DNA of 51,774 nt from CALMEC01 sp031372145 (GCA_031372145.1 JANMKR010000089.1:1-51774); one strand, 5' to 3'; shown: positions 16,687-25,346, numbered from the stretch's first letter. Numbers and translations: made by a program. Notes: generated by a model from the sequence alone, not told the origin.

Positions 16687-18300
16687 ATGAACAGACCTTG
16701 GCGCCCGGGCCCGTACGACCAGATGTGCGCGGAGTTCCGTTGGGACGTTCCAGAGCGCTACAACATCGCCGCTGACGTGATCGACAAGCGCGACCCGGCG
16801 GGACTGGCGATGCTGTGGGAGGACTGGCAGGGCAACGAGCGGCGCCTGACGTTCGGCGATATGCAGGTCCTGACCAACCGCACCGCCAACGCGTTGCAGG
16901 CCGTGGGCGTCGGGGAGAGCGACCGGGTCGCTGTCATGCTCCCGCCGATTCCAGAAGGCGCGGCGACATTCCTCGCGACGTACAAGCTTGGGGCGATCCT
17001 GCTGTCGTTGTCGATCCTCTACGGCGACGACTCGATCGTCCACCGCCTGCGTGACTGCGGCGCGAAGGTCGTCGTGACCGACGCCGCCAACGCCGACCGG
17101 ATCGCGCGGGTCCGCGGTGAGCTGCCCGAGCTCCAGGACGTGCTGATCGTCGACGGTGCGTTCGGGGAGGCGGTCGCGGCGGCGTCGGACGCCTTCGAAA
17201 CGCTCGACACCCCGGCCGACCAGGCCGCGCAGATCTACTACACCTCGGGTACCACGGGGCTTGCAAAGGGGATCGTCCACGCGCACCGGTACCTGCTCGC
17301 CCACAACGAATTCGAGTACGTCCACGACGTGCGACCCGACGAGGTGTTCCATTCGACGGGCGAGTGGGCATGGATCGCCGGCATCGTTCCCGGCATCCTC
17401 GGGCCGTGGCGGTTCGGAACGCCGATCGCGGTGTTCTGCCGAAAGGGTGGCTACGACCCCGCCCAGACCCTCTACATGCTCGAGAAGTACAAGGTCGGCA
17501 ACCTCTTCGCCACGCCGACGGCGCTGCGTGCCATGGCCGCGATGGGGGATGTCGCGTCGCGCTTCCCGGGCGTCGATCTGCGTCTGGCGTGCGTCGCCGG
17601 CGAGCCCTGCAACCCCGAGGTCATCCGGTGGTTCCGGGAACAATTCGGGGTGACCCTGTTCGACTACTACGGCCTGTCCGAGAGTTATCCCCTCTGCTCC
17701 AACTATCCGACGATGGAGGTCCGGCCTGGATCGATGGGCAAGCCGCTGCCGGGGTGGGACGTCGCGCTGCTCGACGAGAACGAGTGCCCGGTGCCGCGAG
17801 GGGAGGCGGGGGAGATCTGCCTACGAGCCCGGACGAACCCCCACTATCCGCTGGGCTACTGGGGGCGGCCAGAGGACAGCGAGGAGGTCTTCGGCGGGGA
17901 GTGGTTTCACACGAAGGACGTCGCGCGGCAGGACGACGACGGGTACGTCTGGTACGAGGGACGTAACGACGACGTCATCATCTCGGCGGGGTACCGCATC
18001 GGCCCGTTCGAGGTCGAGTCCGCGGTGGTCGCGCACCCGAGCGTGATCGAGGCCGCCGCCGTCGCCTCACCCGACGGCACGCGGGGGCACATCGTCAAGG
18101 CCTTCGTGCGGCTGCTCCCGGGCGTCGAGCCTTCCGATGAGCTCGCGGCCGAGATCAAGGCCTTCGTCCGCGGACGGCTCTCGGCCTACGCCTACCCCCG
18201 CGAGATCGAGTTCATCGACGACCTCCCCAAGACGCTGACCGGAAAGATCCGCCGCATCGAGCTTCGACAGGGCGAACAGGAACGCGCGGGGCAGTCCTGA
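16687..18300 (+). CDS. AMP-forming acyl-CoA synthetase (acetyl-CoA/benzoate-CoA/medium-chain type)
   Basis: A 537-residue ANL-superfamily ligase that activates a carboxylate to its CoA thioester through an acyl-adenylate. The P-loop-like motif is YYTSGTTGLAKGIVH, the A5 motif DYYGLSES, the hinge region WYEGRNDDVIISAGYRIGPFEVE and the C-terminal catalytic lysine context is PKTLTGKIRRIELR. Sequence layout (WEDWQGNERRLTFGDM, STGEWAWIAG) resembles the ACSM/medium-chain and benzoate-CoA ligase branch, so an aromatic or medium-chain acid is a possible substrate. It follows the activase module on the same strand with a 59-base gap and may supply that module's CoA-thioester substrate. It ends 10 bases from the convergent response-regulator gene. 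Confidence 0.88.
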   Translation: MNRPWRPGPYDQMCAEFRWDVPERYNIAADVIDKRDPAGLAMLWEDWQGNERRLTFGDMQVLTNRTANALQAVGVGESDRVAVMLPPIPEGAATFLATYKLGAILLSLSILYGDDSIVHRLRDCGAKVVVTDAANADRIARVRGELPELQDVLIVDGAFGEAVAAASDAFETLDTPADQAAQIYYTSGTTGLAKGIVHAHRYLLAHNEFEYVHDVRPDEVFHSTGEWAWIAGIVPGILGPWRFGTPIAVFCRKGGYDPAQTLYMLEKYKVGNLFATPTALRAMAAMGDVASRFPGVDLRLACVAGEPCNPEVIRWFREQFGVTLFDYYGLSESYPLCSNYPTMEVRPGSMGKPLPGWDVALLDENECPVPRGEAGEICLRARTNPHYPLGYWGRPEDSEEVFGGEWFHTKDVARQDDDGYVWYEGRNDDVIISAGYRIGPFEVESAVVAHPSVIEAAAVASPDGTRGHIVKAFVRLLPGVEPSDELAAEIKAFVRGRLSAYAYPREIEFIDDLPKTLTGKIRRIELRQGEQERAGQS

Positions 18301-18310
18301 ACCGCGTGCC

Positions 18311-19006
18311 TCAGACCGAGATCTGCTCGGCCATTCGGTACCCGCCCCCACGGACGGTCTCGATGCGGTGTGCACCGATCTTGCGCCGCAGGTACCGGAT
18401 GTAGACGTCGACGACGTTTGATTGCGGATCGAAATCGATCCCCCAGACCGCCCGCAGCAGATCATCGCGCGAATGCGTCTCAGCCGGGCGCAGCATCAGC
18501 CGTTCGAGCAGCGCGTACTCGCGGTTGGAGAGTTCACGCTCGCCGAGATCGGGGGTGCGCGCCCGTCGGGTGCGCACGTTGAGATGCAGATCGCCGTGGA
18601 CGAGTTCCTGCGACTCTCCGCGTGGTTCCTCCTTGAGTCGGGCCTTCACCCGGACAAGAAGTTCCGCGAACGCGAACGGTTTGGTCATGTAGTCGTTTGC
18701 GCCGGACTCAAACCCGGCGACTCGATCCGGGATCTCCCCACGCGCGGTGAGCACGACAACGGGCATCGTGTGCCCGTCTGAGCGCAGCGTCGCGAGCACC
18801 TCCATCCCATCCATGTCGGGCAGGCCCAGGTCGAGCACCACCAGGTCCGGCGGCGCCGCACGCAGCGCGCGAAGGCCACTCGTCCCGTCCCGGCAGATCT
18901 GGACTGCGTAGCCGGACGACGCAAAGCCCTTCTCGACGAAGTGGGCGATGCGCTGGTTGTCCTCGATCACGAGGATGCGGGTCTGCGGAATGCGTTCGTT
19001 GCTCAC
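18311..19006 (-). CDS. OmpR/PhoB-family response regulator
   Basis: A two-component DNA-binding regulator of 231 residues from GTG 19006, or 241 from ATG 19036. The receiver domain begins ILVIEDNQRIAHF (acidic pair), with phospho-acceptor Asp in VVLDLGLPDMDG (residue 59 in the shorter form), switch Thr in VLTARG and Lys in TKPFAFAEL. The C-terminal winged helix has NREYALLERLMLRPAETHSRDDLLRAVWG and the DVYIRYLRRKIG recognition segment. The shorter form fits the usual receiver N-terminus better; neither start has a strong ribosome site. It is divergent from the subtilase and histidine kinase genes, and the kinase at 20787 is the likely partner. A palindrome in the shared upstream region is a candidate binding site. 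Confidence 0.88.
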   Translation of the reverse strand: MSNERIPQTRILVIEDNQRIAHFVEKGFASSGYAVQICRDGTSGLRALRAAPPDLVVLDLGLPDMDGMEVLATLRSDGHTMPVVVLTARGEIPDRVAGFESGANDYMTKPFAFAELLVRVKARLKEEPRGESQELVHGDLHLNVRTRRARTPDLGERELSNREYALLERLMLRPAETHSRDDLLRAVWGIDFDPQSNVVDVYIRYLRRKIGAHRIETVRGGGYRMAEQISV

Positions 19007-19043
19007 GCTCGCGGTGATCTTGACACACACCTGCATCCACGCC

Positions 19044-19070
19044 AGGATTGTTGAAATCCTCAGATATAAT
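19044..19070 (+). promoter_or_regulatory. Palindromic operator and -10 box in the regulator/subtilase divergent region
   Basis: AGGATT-gttga-AATCCT at 19044-19060 is a perfect 6-bp inverted repeat. Four bases later comes a perfect TATAAT at 19065-19070 on the plus strand, reading towards the subtilase. The palindrome occupies the place of a -35 element and no TTGACA-like box is present. That is the usual layout of an activator-dependent promoter, so the neighbouring OmpR-type regulator is the obvious candidate. Binding is inference. Confidence 0.5.
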
Positions 19071-19182
19071 GATTTGGCGACTTAGACGTCGCAAAAGTGG
19101 GTACGAAATCGTGGATGCGGAGAGAATGAGACTTCCCTCATCAAGGGCCGGGCGCGTCGGGAACCGCGATACGTTGACCGTT

Positions 19183-20682
19183 ATGACTCGAACATCGACG
19201 GCATCATTTGGCGACCGTCGTACGAGCCGCGGTGGGTTCATCCGCCGGATTCTCGTTCTCGCGCTGTTGATCGTCCCTGCGACCGCCGCCGCGAACGGCC
19301 CGGGCCCGAACGTCTCGCGCTACGACACCTTGCCTGCAGACCATGTCTGGCGGGGGCTGGTGCGGCTCGACCGGGTGCCGTCATGGATTGACGGATCCGG
19401 CGTCGGTGTCGCGCTCATCGACTCCGGCGTTGCGGACGTCCCCGACCTGCATGACCGGGTCGTGGCGCGGGTCGACTTCACCGAACAACGTGACGGTCTG
19501 GATACGTTCGGGCACGGTACGCACCTGGCCGGCCTGATCGTGGGTGACGGGACCTCGTCTGACGAGCAGTGGGTTGGGGCCGCCCCCGGCGCAAATCTGA
19601 TCTCCCTGAAGGTCGCGAGCTGGAATGGCGCCACCGACACCTCGTCGGTCATTGCCGCGCTGCGGTGGGTGGTGACCAACAAGACGCGGTACAACATCCG
19701 TATCGTCAACCTGTCCTTTGGCACGGACGCGCGTCAGACCTATCGGAGCGATCCGTTGGACCGTGCGGTCGAGCGCGCGTGGGAGGCCGGCGTCGTCGTC
19801 GTCGTCTCAGCCGGCAATCTGGGGCCGCTCGCCGGTACGGTTTCGAAGCCCGGCGACGATCCTCGGATCCTGACGGTCGGAGCGTTCGACGACGAAAACT
19901 CGCTGACGTGGGAGGACGACCACGTTGCGGACTTCTCGTCTCGCGGCCCGACCCAGGACGGCGTCGAGAAGCCCGACCTCCTCGCGCCAGGTGTCTCGAT
20001 CGTCTCGACCCGTGCACCCGGAAGCACAATCGACACGTTCCGCCCGACCGCCCGAATCGGAGAGGACTACTTCAAGGGGACCGGCACCTCGCAGTCTGCT
20101 GCGATCGTCTCGGGTGTCGCGGCGCTGGTGATCCAGGCCAACCCGGCGCTCAATCCGGACCAGGTCAAGGGCATCCTGCTCGACACCGCCAACGACAATC
20201 TGGCTGGCGAGCCGGGGGCTGGGAGCGGCCCCGTCAACGCGCGAAGGGCCGTGGATGCCGCACGTGGGATCCAAGGCTGGAGGCCCCTTGCGACGATTCC
20301 CGCGCCGTCAAGCGGACTCGGCTCACTCGAAGGGAGCCGCGGCACCCATCACGTCTATGGCGACCTCAACGGCGTTCCTGGCGTGGTGGCCGGTGAGGTC
20401 GATGTCCTCGGCGGCGGGTTCGACGCGGCCGCGGCCGAGGCCACCGCCTGGACCGCGCAGACGTGGGACGCATCCCCATGGGTGCAGAACACCGTCGAGA
20501 CTTCCGGGTTCTCGTCCACGTCGCCCGGTTCGCCGGGATGGCAGGGTGTTGCATCCGACGAGTTCGGCTGGAACGCGCGAGGATGGACTGACGCGGATTG
20601 GGCGGCCAGGGGCTGGACCGCCAGAGGTTGGACGGCCAGGGGCTGGACGGCCCGAGGTTGGACGACGTTGCTCTGGAAGTAG
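19183..20682 (+). CDS. Secreted S8 subtilisin-like serine protease with C-terminal Trp repeats
   Basis: A 499-residue exported protease. From ATG 19183 the protein has a twin-basic n-region, a hydrophobic core (ILVLALLIVPATAAA) and probable cleavage near ATAAA-NG. An upstream in-frame ATG at 19126, with GGAG only three bases away, would lengthen the n-region. The triad is D80 (ALIDSGV), H111 (GHGTHL) and S303 (GTSQSAA), with oxyanion N212 (SAGNLG). The protease domain ends near residue 355. The last about 110 residues are Trp-rich, ending in repeated W-T-A-R-G pentads (about 460-495). These may be a surface-association or export-related tail; similar tails are known in S8 proteases of deep-branching actinobacteria. 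It lies between a divergent response regulator and a co-directional histidine kinase. Confidence 0.9.
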   Translation: MTRTSTASFGDRRTSRGGFIRRILVLALLIVPATAAANGPGPNVSRYDTLPADHVWRGLVRLDRVPSWIDGSGVGVALIDSGVADVPDLHDRVVARVDFTEQRDGLDTFGHGTHLAGLIVGDGTSSDEQWVGAAPGANLISLKVASWNGATDTSSVIAALRWVVTNKTRYNIRIVNLSFGTDARQTYRSDPLDRAVERAWEAGVVVVVSAGNLGPLAGTVSKPGDDPRILTVGAFDDENSLTWEDDHVADFSSRGPTQDGVEKPDLLAPGVSIVSTRAPGSTIDTFRPTARIGEDYFKGTGTSQSAAIVSGVAALVIQANPALNPDQVKGILLDTANDNLAGEPGAGSGPVNARRAVDAARGIQGWRPLATIPAPSSGLGSLEGSRGTHHVYGDLNGVPGVVAGEVDVLGGGFDAAAAEATAWTAQTWDASPWVQNTVETSGFSSTSPGSPGWQGVASDEFGWNARGWTDADWAARGWTARGWTARGWTARGWTTLLWK

Positions 20683-20688
20683 GCGGTT

Positions 20689-20722
20689 TCCCGGGTCCTG
20701 CGGTCGACCGGCGCAGCCGGGA
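20689..20722 (+). terminator. Possible hairpin between subtilase and kinase genes
   Basis: TCCCGG at 20689-20694 pairs with CCGGGA at 20717-20722. An inner CTGCG/CGCAG pair lies next to it, with a three-base bulge on the left arm. No T tract follows, so it may be only a partial attenuator between the subtilase and the kinase gene. Confidence 0.3.
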
Positions 20723-20786
20723 CGTTTGCAGGTGATCGGGCTCCACCGACGAACCTCTGCAGCGGGCTGACGCCGGGAGGACGCAG

Positions 20787-22295
20787 GTGTTTGGGATCGC
20801 CGGTTTGCCGCGACGTGCGCAGGGTCTCATTCTCGGCATGGTCGCCGCAGGGCTGTCCGCCCTGGTGTGGCAGCTTGTCGCGTCCGGGGCGTGGGACGTC
20901 ACGGATCTCGAGGGGTGCGTCGCCGTGGTCGTCATGGTCACGCTTGCGCACTACTTCCTGCTGGAAATCCGTCACGGCGGCGAACAGGAGGGGTTTAGCG
21001 TCGCCGACGCGCCGTTCGTCATCGGACTGATGTTGCTGCGCCCCGGGCCGTTCCTGCTCGCCTCGGCGATCGGCGTCGCCGCGGGCTATGCCAGTCGGCG
21101 AATTGCGCCGCTCAAGGTCGCCTACAACGTTGGCCAGTACCTCGTGGGCCTGGGGGTTGCGAGCCTCATTTACCACGCGATCACCGACGTCGGCGAGGTC
21201 GGTCGGCCGGCATGGCTGCCGCTCATCACCGCGATGGGGGGATTCCTGGTCGTCAACGGACTGTCCGTCGACCTCGTCATCACGTGGGTTGAGGACACCA
21301 AGTTTTGGCCTGCTGTAGTGGACTCGGTCGGCTTCAAACTGGCGCATTGGGCAGCGAACGTTGCACTCGGGCTCGTCGCGGTCATCCTCTGGAGCGCGGA
21401 CCACCTGGCGTCCCTACTGCTCATCGTCCCGCTGATCCTGGCCCACCTGTCATACCGGAGCTGGCTGCAAAACAGGAGAGAACGCGAGCAGGTTGAGGAG
21501 ATGATTCAAGCGGCTGAGAAAGTCTCGCTCGAGGCCGACAGCAGTCGGAGAATGCCCGAGACGGACGGGACCCCGGTGCTGTCATCCCTTGCATCGACCT
21601 TGAACCGGATGCTCGAGCGGCTCGAGGCCGGTTTCCATCGCGAGCGGCGATTCATTCGCGATGCCTCCCACGAGTTGCGCACACCGGTCACCATCACGCG
21701 TGGATATCTCGAGCTCCTCGGTCAGGAGCCGCAGCCCGAGGAGGTTCAGGAGGCCGTGGGGGTGGCGATGGAGGAACTCGATCGCATGGGGCGCCTCATC
21801 ACCGACTTGACGACGCTCGCCAAGGCCGACGATCCGGGGTTCGTCGTGCCCGGGAAGATCGACCTGGACGGGTTCTTGGACCGGATCGCCGCCAAGGTCC
21901 GCACGGTCCTCGACGGGCGGCTGCGCTTTGAGCCCGCGGCCCCTGACGCCGTTGTGTTCGGCGATGAACAGCGCCTGACCCAAGCGCTGCTCAACCTCCT
22001 GCAGAACGCGGTGGTCCACACTGATGGCGACTCGCCGATCGAGCTGTGCGCAGTCCAGCGCGAGGATTCGTGGCGGTTCGAGGTGATCGACTCCGGAGGC
22101 GGTCTGCCGGCCGGCGTGGAGGAGCTGATCTTTCAGCCGTTCCACCGCCTCAACGGGGACCGACCGGGTTCCGGTCTCGGCCTTGCGATCGTCAAGGGCA
22201 TCGCCGAGGGACACGGTGGCCACGCCGGTGTGGACAACCGCCCCGGCGAGGGCGCAACGTTCTGGATCGAAGTCCCGAGAGATCCCTCAGAGTAA
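20787..22295 (+). CDS. Membrane sensor histidine kinase
   Basis: A 502-residue kinase. The N-terminal about 220 residues hold roughly six or seven hydrophobic segments, so sensing is probably within or near the membrane rather than by a large extracellular domain. A coiled linker (RREREQVEEMIQAAEKVS) follows, then HisKA with phospho-acceptor H295 in DASHELRTPVTI, and HATPase_c with LLNLLQNAVVHT (N box), DSGGGL (G1) and GSGLGLAIVKG (G2). The GTG start has a strong GGGAGG about six bases upstream. It lies after the subtilase and most likely phosphorylates the divergent OmpR-type regulator. The signal is unknown; the adjoining protease suggests envelope or protein-quality stress, which is inference. 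Confidence 0.9.
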   Translation: MFGIAGLPRRAQGLILGMVAAGLSALVWQLVASGAWDVTDLEGCVAVVVMVTLAHYFLLEIRHGGEQEGFSVADAPFVIGLMLLRPGPFLLASAIGVAAGYASRRIAPLKVAYNVGQYLVGLGVASLIYHAITDVGEVGRPAWLPLITAMGGFLVVNGLSVDLVITWVEDTKFWPAVVDSVGFKLAHWAANVALGLVAVILWSADHLASLLLIVPLILAHLSYRSWLQNRREREQVEEMIQAAEKVSLEADSSRRMPETDGTPVLSSLASTLNRMLERLEAGFHRERRFIRDASHELRTPVTITRGYLELLGQEPQPEEVQEAVGVAMEELDRMGRLITDLTTLAKADDPGFVVPGKIDLDGFLDRIAAKVRTVLDGRLRFEPAAPDAVVFGDEQRLTQALLNLLQNAVVHTDGDSPIELCAVQREDSWRFEVIDSGGGLPAGVEELIFQPFHRLNGDRPGSGLGLAIVKGIAEGHGGHAGVDNRPGEGATFWIEVPRDPSE

Positions 22296-22383
22296 TTCTC
22301 TGTCTTTCCTACGGTGTTCATGGTATTTTCCCGTGACCCGCGCCTGGATCTCGCGCGGCGGTCCTCGACACCAAGGGAGTTCT

Positions 22384-24648
22384 TTGAGCGCGCAGGAGTG
22401 GAAGGAACGGCTGGCCGGGCAGATTTCGGTTGATCTCGCGGACGAGATCGATCTGTTCGAGGGGCAGGTTGCGCTGCGGCGTCAAGGCAAGATGGAGGAT
22501 CGGGTGTTCGCCGAAACCCGCCTGCGCCGCGGCGCCTACGGACAGCGCTACGACAACGGCCAACGCCACGATGGCGCGGCCACCCGCACGCTCACCTTTC
22601 CCAACCCCGACCTGACCAAGGGGCCCGAGACCCTCTGGGATGCGCCGGGGATGCTGCGCATCAAGATCCCGTACGGCGGCGTGACTCCGGATCAGCTCGA
22701 TCTGATGGCCGACCTGGCCGAGGAGTACAGCGACGAGATCCTGCACGTCACGACGCGCCAGGACATCCAACTGCACTACATCCACATCGACGAGACCCCC
22801 ACCATCATGCGCCGTTTGGCGGCGGTGGACATCACGACCCGTGAAGCCTGTGGGAACTCCGTGCGCAACATCACGGCCTGCCCGATCGCAGGCGTCTGTC
22901 GCACCGAGACCTTCGACGTGACCCCGTACGCCGACGCGATCACGCAGTTCCTGCTGGGCCACCCCGATTGCCAGGACTTCGGCCGCAAGTTCAAGCCGGC
23001 GTTCTCCGGGTGCGCCGGCGAGGCGTGTGGTCTGGTGCGCATGCACGACTTCGGCGGCATCGCCACGACTCGCGTGGTCGACGGCGTCGAGCAGCGTGGC
23101 TTCGAGGTCTACGTCGGCGGTGGGCTCGGGACGAGTCCCTACCAGGCCAAGCTCCTGTCGCAGTTCATGCCGGTCGAGGAGTTGCTCCCGACCGTGCAGG
23201 CGATCGCGCGGGTGTTCGCGCGTCTGGGCGAGAAGACCAACCGCAACCGCGCGCGCATCAAGTTCCTGGTCGCCAAGCTCGGCATCGAGGAGTTCACCCG
23301 CCTCGTCGAGGAAGAACGTCAAGCGCTGCCGCACGACGAGCGCTGGACGTCCTATCTGCCCGGCATCGCCCGATTCGACGAGGCACCGATCAAGCCTGCG
23401 GCTCCACTTGAGGTTGAAGGATCTGAGGCGTTTCGCCGTTGGGCGTCCACCAATGTCTACAACCAGAGCCAGGAAGGCTATGCAACCGCCACTGTCGCGC
23501 TGCCGCTCGGAGACCTCTCGTCCTGGCAGACACGCAGGCTGTCGGACATCGCCCGCAGGTTCGTGGGTGACGCGGTGCGGTTGACCGTCGAGCAGAACAT
23601 CGTGCTGCGGTGGGTCAGCCAGGCAGACTTGCCTGCGCTCTATGAGCAACTCGCCGAGGTCGGCCTGGGCGAGCCCGGCGCCGGAACGATCCTCGACATC
23701 ACGTCGTGTCCCGGCACCGATACGTGCAAGCTTGGCATCTCGTCCTCGCGCGGGTTGGCAGGCGAGCTCCGGGAACGACTGGCCGCGACGGCGTACGAGT
23801 TGGACGAGGCGGTTCGGGGCCTGCGCATCAAGGTGAGCGGCTGCTTCAACTCGTGTGGCCAGCACCACGTCGCCGACATCGGGTTCTTCGGCAACAGCCG
23901 CAAGATCGGCGGGCATGCGGTGCCGCACTTCCAGGTCGTCTTGGGCGGCCAGTGGCAGGACAACGCCGGGGCCTTCGGCCTTGCGATCGGGTCGATTCCG
24001 TCCAAGCGGATCCCCGAGGTCGTGGATCGCATCACGACCGGCTACGTCACCGATCGCGAGGCGGGCGAGAGCTTCCAGGAGTTCACGGCGCGCATCGGCA
24101 AGAAGGCGCTCGCCGAGATGCTGGCCGAGCTCAAGCCGGTTCCGGCCTATGAGGACGACGCCACGCTCTACAGCGATTGGGGCGATCCGCGCGAGTTCAC
24201 GATGGGCGACCTGGGCATCGGCGAGTGCGCCGGTGAGGTCATCTCACGCACCGATCTGGAGCTTTCGATCGCCGAGAGCCTGTCGTTCGAGAGCCAGCTG
24301 GCGTTGGAGGAGGGCGACCTGGTGCGCGCGGACGAACGTGCCTACCAGGCGATGATCGCCGCGGCCCGCGGGGTGGTGGCGCTCGACCTGTTCATCCCGC
24401 CGATCCCGGACGACGAGGTCGTGCGCGAGTTTCGCGAGCGGTTCTTCGACACCGAGGTGTTCTTCGATCGATTTGCCCACGGCAAGTTCGCCCGTCCGTT
24501 GTTCAGCCGCCACGACGACGGGCCGATCTCGGGTGTGGACGCGGTGCGTGAGGTGGTCGAAGAGGCGCAGCTCTTCATCGACGCCTCGCACGCCTGCCAG
24601 ATCCGCGTCCTCGAATCACGCGCGCAGGCGCAGGCGGTGCCGGCATGA
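22384..24648 (+). CDS. Ferredoxin-dependent nitrite/sulfite reductase with C-terminal extension
   Basis: A 754-residue siroheme/[4Fe-4S] reductase giving ammonia from nitrite or sulfide from sulfite. Two nitrite/sulfite-reductase half-repeats are visible (IKIPYGGVTPDQL near 95; YATATVALPLGDLS near 365). The cluster/siroheme ligands are C442-x5-C448 (SCPGTDTC) and C487-x3-C491 (GCFNSC). Reductases of this type usually end near 560-580; here about 150 more residues follow. They hold a helical region (SLSFESQLALEEGDLVRADE...) resembling a HEPN-like four-helix bundle. The start is TTG 22384 with AAGGGAG five bases upstream; the frame upstream is open but overlaps the kinase gene. The stop overlaps the next ATG by four bases. 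Nitrite versus sulfite cannot be decided from motifs alone. Confidence 0.88.
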   Translation: MSAQEWKERLAGQISVDLADEIDLFEGQVALRRQGKMEDRVFAETRLRRGAYGQRYDNGQRHDGAATRTLTFPNPDLTKGPETLWDAPGMLRIKIPYGGVTPDQLDLMADLAEEYSDEILHVTTRQDIQLHYIHIDETPTIMRRLAAVDITTREACGNSVRNITACPIAGVCRTETFDVTPYADAITQFLLGHPDCQDFGRKFKPAFSGCAGEACGLVRMHDFGGIATTRVVDGVEQRGFEVYVGGGLGTSPYQAKLLSQFMPVEELLPTVQAIARVFARLGEKTNRNRARIKFLVAKLGIEEFTRLVEEERQALPHDERWTSYLPGIARFDEAPIKPAAPLEVEGSEAFRRWASTNVYNQSQEGYATATVALPLGDLSSWQTRRLSDIARRFVGDAVRLTVEQNIVLRWVSQADLPALYEQLAEVGLGEPGAGTILDITSCPGTDTCKLGISSSRGLAGELRERLAATAYELDEAVRGLRIKVSGCFNSCGQHHVADIGFFGNSRKIGGHAVPHFQVVLGGQWQDNAGAFGLAIGSIPSKRIPEVVDRITTGYVTDREAGESFQEFTARIGKKALAEMLAELKPVPAYEDDATLYSDWGDPREFTMGDLGIGECAGEVISRTDLELSIAESLSFESQLALEEGDLVRADERAYQAMIAAARGVVALDLFIPPIPDDEVVREFRERFFDTEVFFDRFAHGKFARPLFSRHDDGPISGVDAVREVVEEAQLFIDASHACQIRVLESRAQAQAVPA

Positions 24649-25205
24649 GCCTGCAGCGCGTCTCGGTTGCGGTGCCCGTCCGCGACACCACGATTGACCC
24701 CGAGTCGGTCGTTCCGATGTTCCACGATTGGATTCGCACGGGCGCGGTTGAGGGCCTGCTCATCGACGTGGCGCGGTACGCCCACGTGCCGGACGGGCCG
24801 GGAATCGTCTTGATCGGCCACGAAGGCGACTACGCGCTCGACCTCGCCGAGGGCCGACCCTGGCTGCGCTACACCCTCAAGCGCGACAACGAGGGCTCCG
24901 CGCGGGAGCTTGTGGCCCGATCGCTGCGCCGACTCGCGCTCGCCACGGCCCGTGCCGCGGAGGCGGGTGTCGATGTCACCGAGGGCGAGATCACCGTCCG
25001 GATCTACGATCGTCTGCGGGCGCCGAACGACGACGTGTCGCGTGCCGCATTGACCCCCGAGATCATGGCCGCCATCGGGGACATCCACGGCGCCGTCATG
25101 CCCCCCGTCGGCCCGCTCTCGGATGATCCGCGTGAGCCGCTGGGATTTCGCGTGCGCGTGGCTGTGGCGAACCACCTCAACGGAGTGGCAGCGACGACTT
25201 CCTGA
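24645..25205 (+). CDS. Conserved-looking protein of unknown function coupled to the siroheme reductase
   Basis: A 186-residue soluble protein without Cys motifs or membrane segments. Its N-terminal half has alternating strands (VSVAVPVRD, GLLIDVARYAHVPDGPGIVLIGHEGDYALDLAEG), then a helix-rich region (ELVARSLRRLALATARAAEAG) and a C-terminal FRVRVAVANHL strand. ATG 24645 overlaps the reductase stop (ATGA), so the two are translationally coupled and probably function together, perhaps as a maturation or partner protein. I do not recognise the family and assign no reaction. The 252 bases that follow before atpI contain a palindrome and a promoter candidate. Confidence 0.75.
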   Translation: MSLQRVSVAVPVRDTTIDPESVVPMFHDWIRTGAVEGLLIDVARYAHVPDGPGIVLIGHEGDYALDLAEGRPWLRYTLKRDNEGSARELVARSLRRLALATARAAEAGVDVTEGEITVRIYDRLRAPNDDVSRAALTPEIMAAIGDIHGAVMPPVGPLSDDPREPLGFRVRVAVANHLNGVAATTS

Positions 25206-25273
25206 GCTGAGTACGGCCGGGAGCCATTGAATGACTGCTCATTCGATCACCGCATCGCCGCGTGCGCATCGGT

Positions 25274-25289
25274 CGGGACGAACGTCCCG
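25274..25289. promoter_or_regulatory. Perfect palindrome upstream of the atp promoter
   Basis: CGGGACG-AA-CGTCCCG is a perfect 7-bp inverted repeat with a two-base centre, starting 69 bases after the end of the preceding gene and ending 26 bases before the -35 box of the candidate atp promoter. The tiny loop and missing T tract favour a protein-binding site over a terminator. No regulator is identified. Confidence 0.45.
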
Positions 25290-25315
25290 AAACCTGGGCG
25301 GGACGTGGGGTTTCG

Positions 25316-25346
25316 TTGACTCACGACGGTGGCTGGTGGGTATACT
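25316..25346 (+). promoter_or_regulatory. Candidate promoter of the ATP synthase operon
   Basis: TTGACT at 25316-25321 and TATACT at 25341-25346 are separated by 19 bp, slightly wide but close to consensus in both hexamers and strikingly AT-rich for this genome. It lies about 110 bases upstream of the atpI ATG. There is no other candidate between the unknown gene ending at 25205 and atpI. Confidence 0.55.

Noticed and set aside
22318..23928. 536-residue open frame on the minus strand
   Set aside because: Shadow of the siroheme reductase, whose Cys ligands confirm the plus-strand reading.
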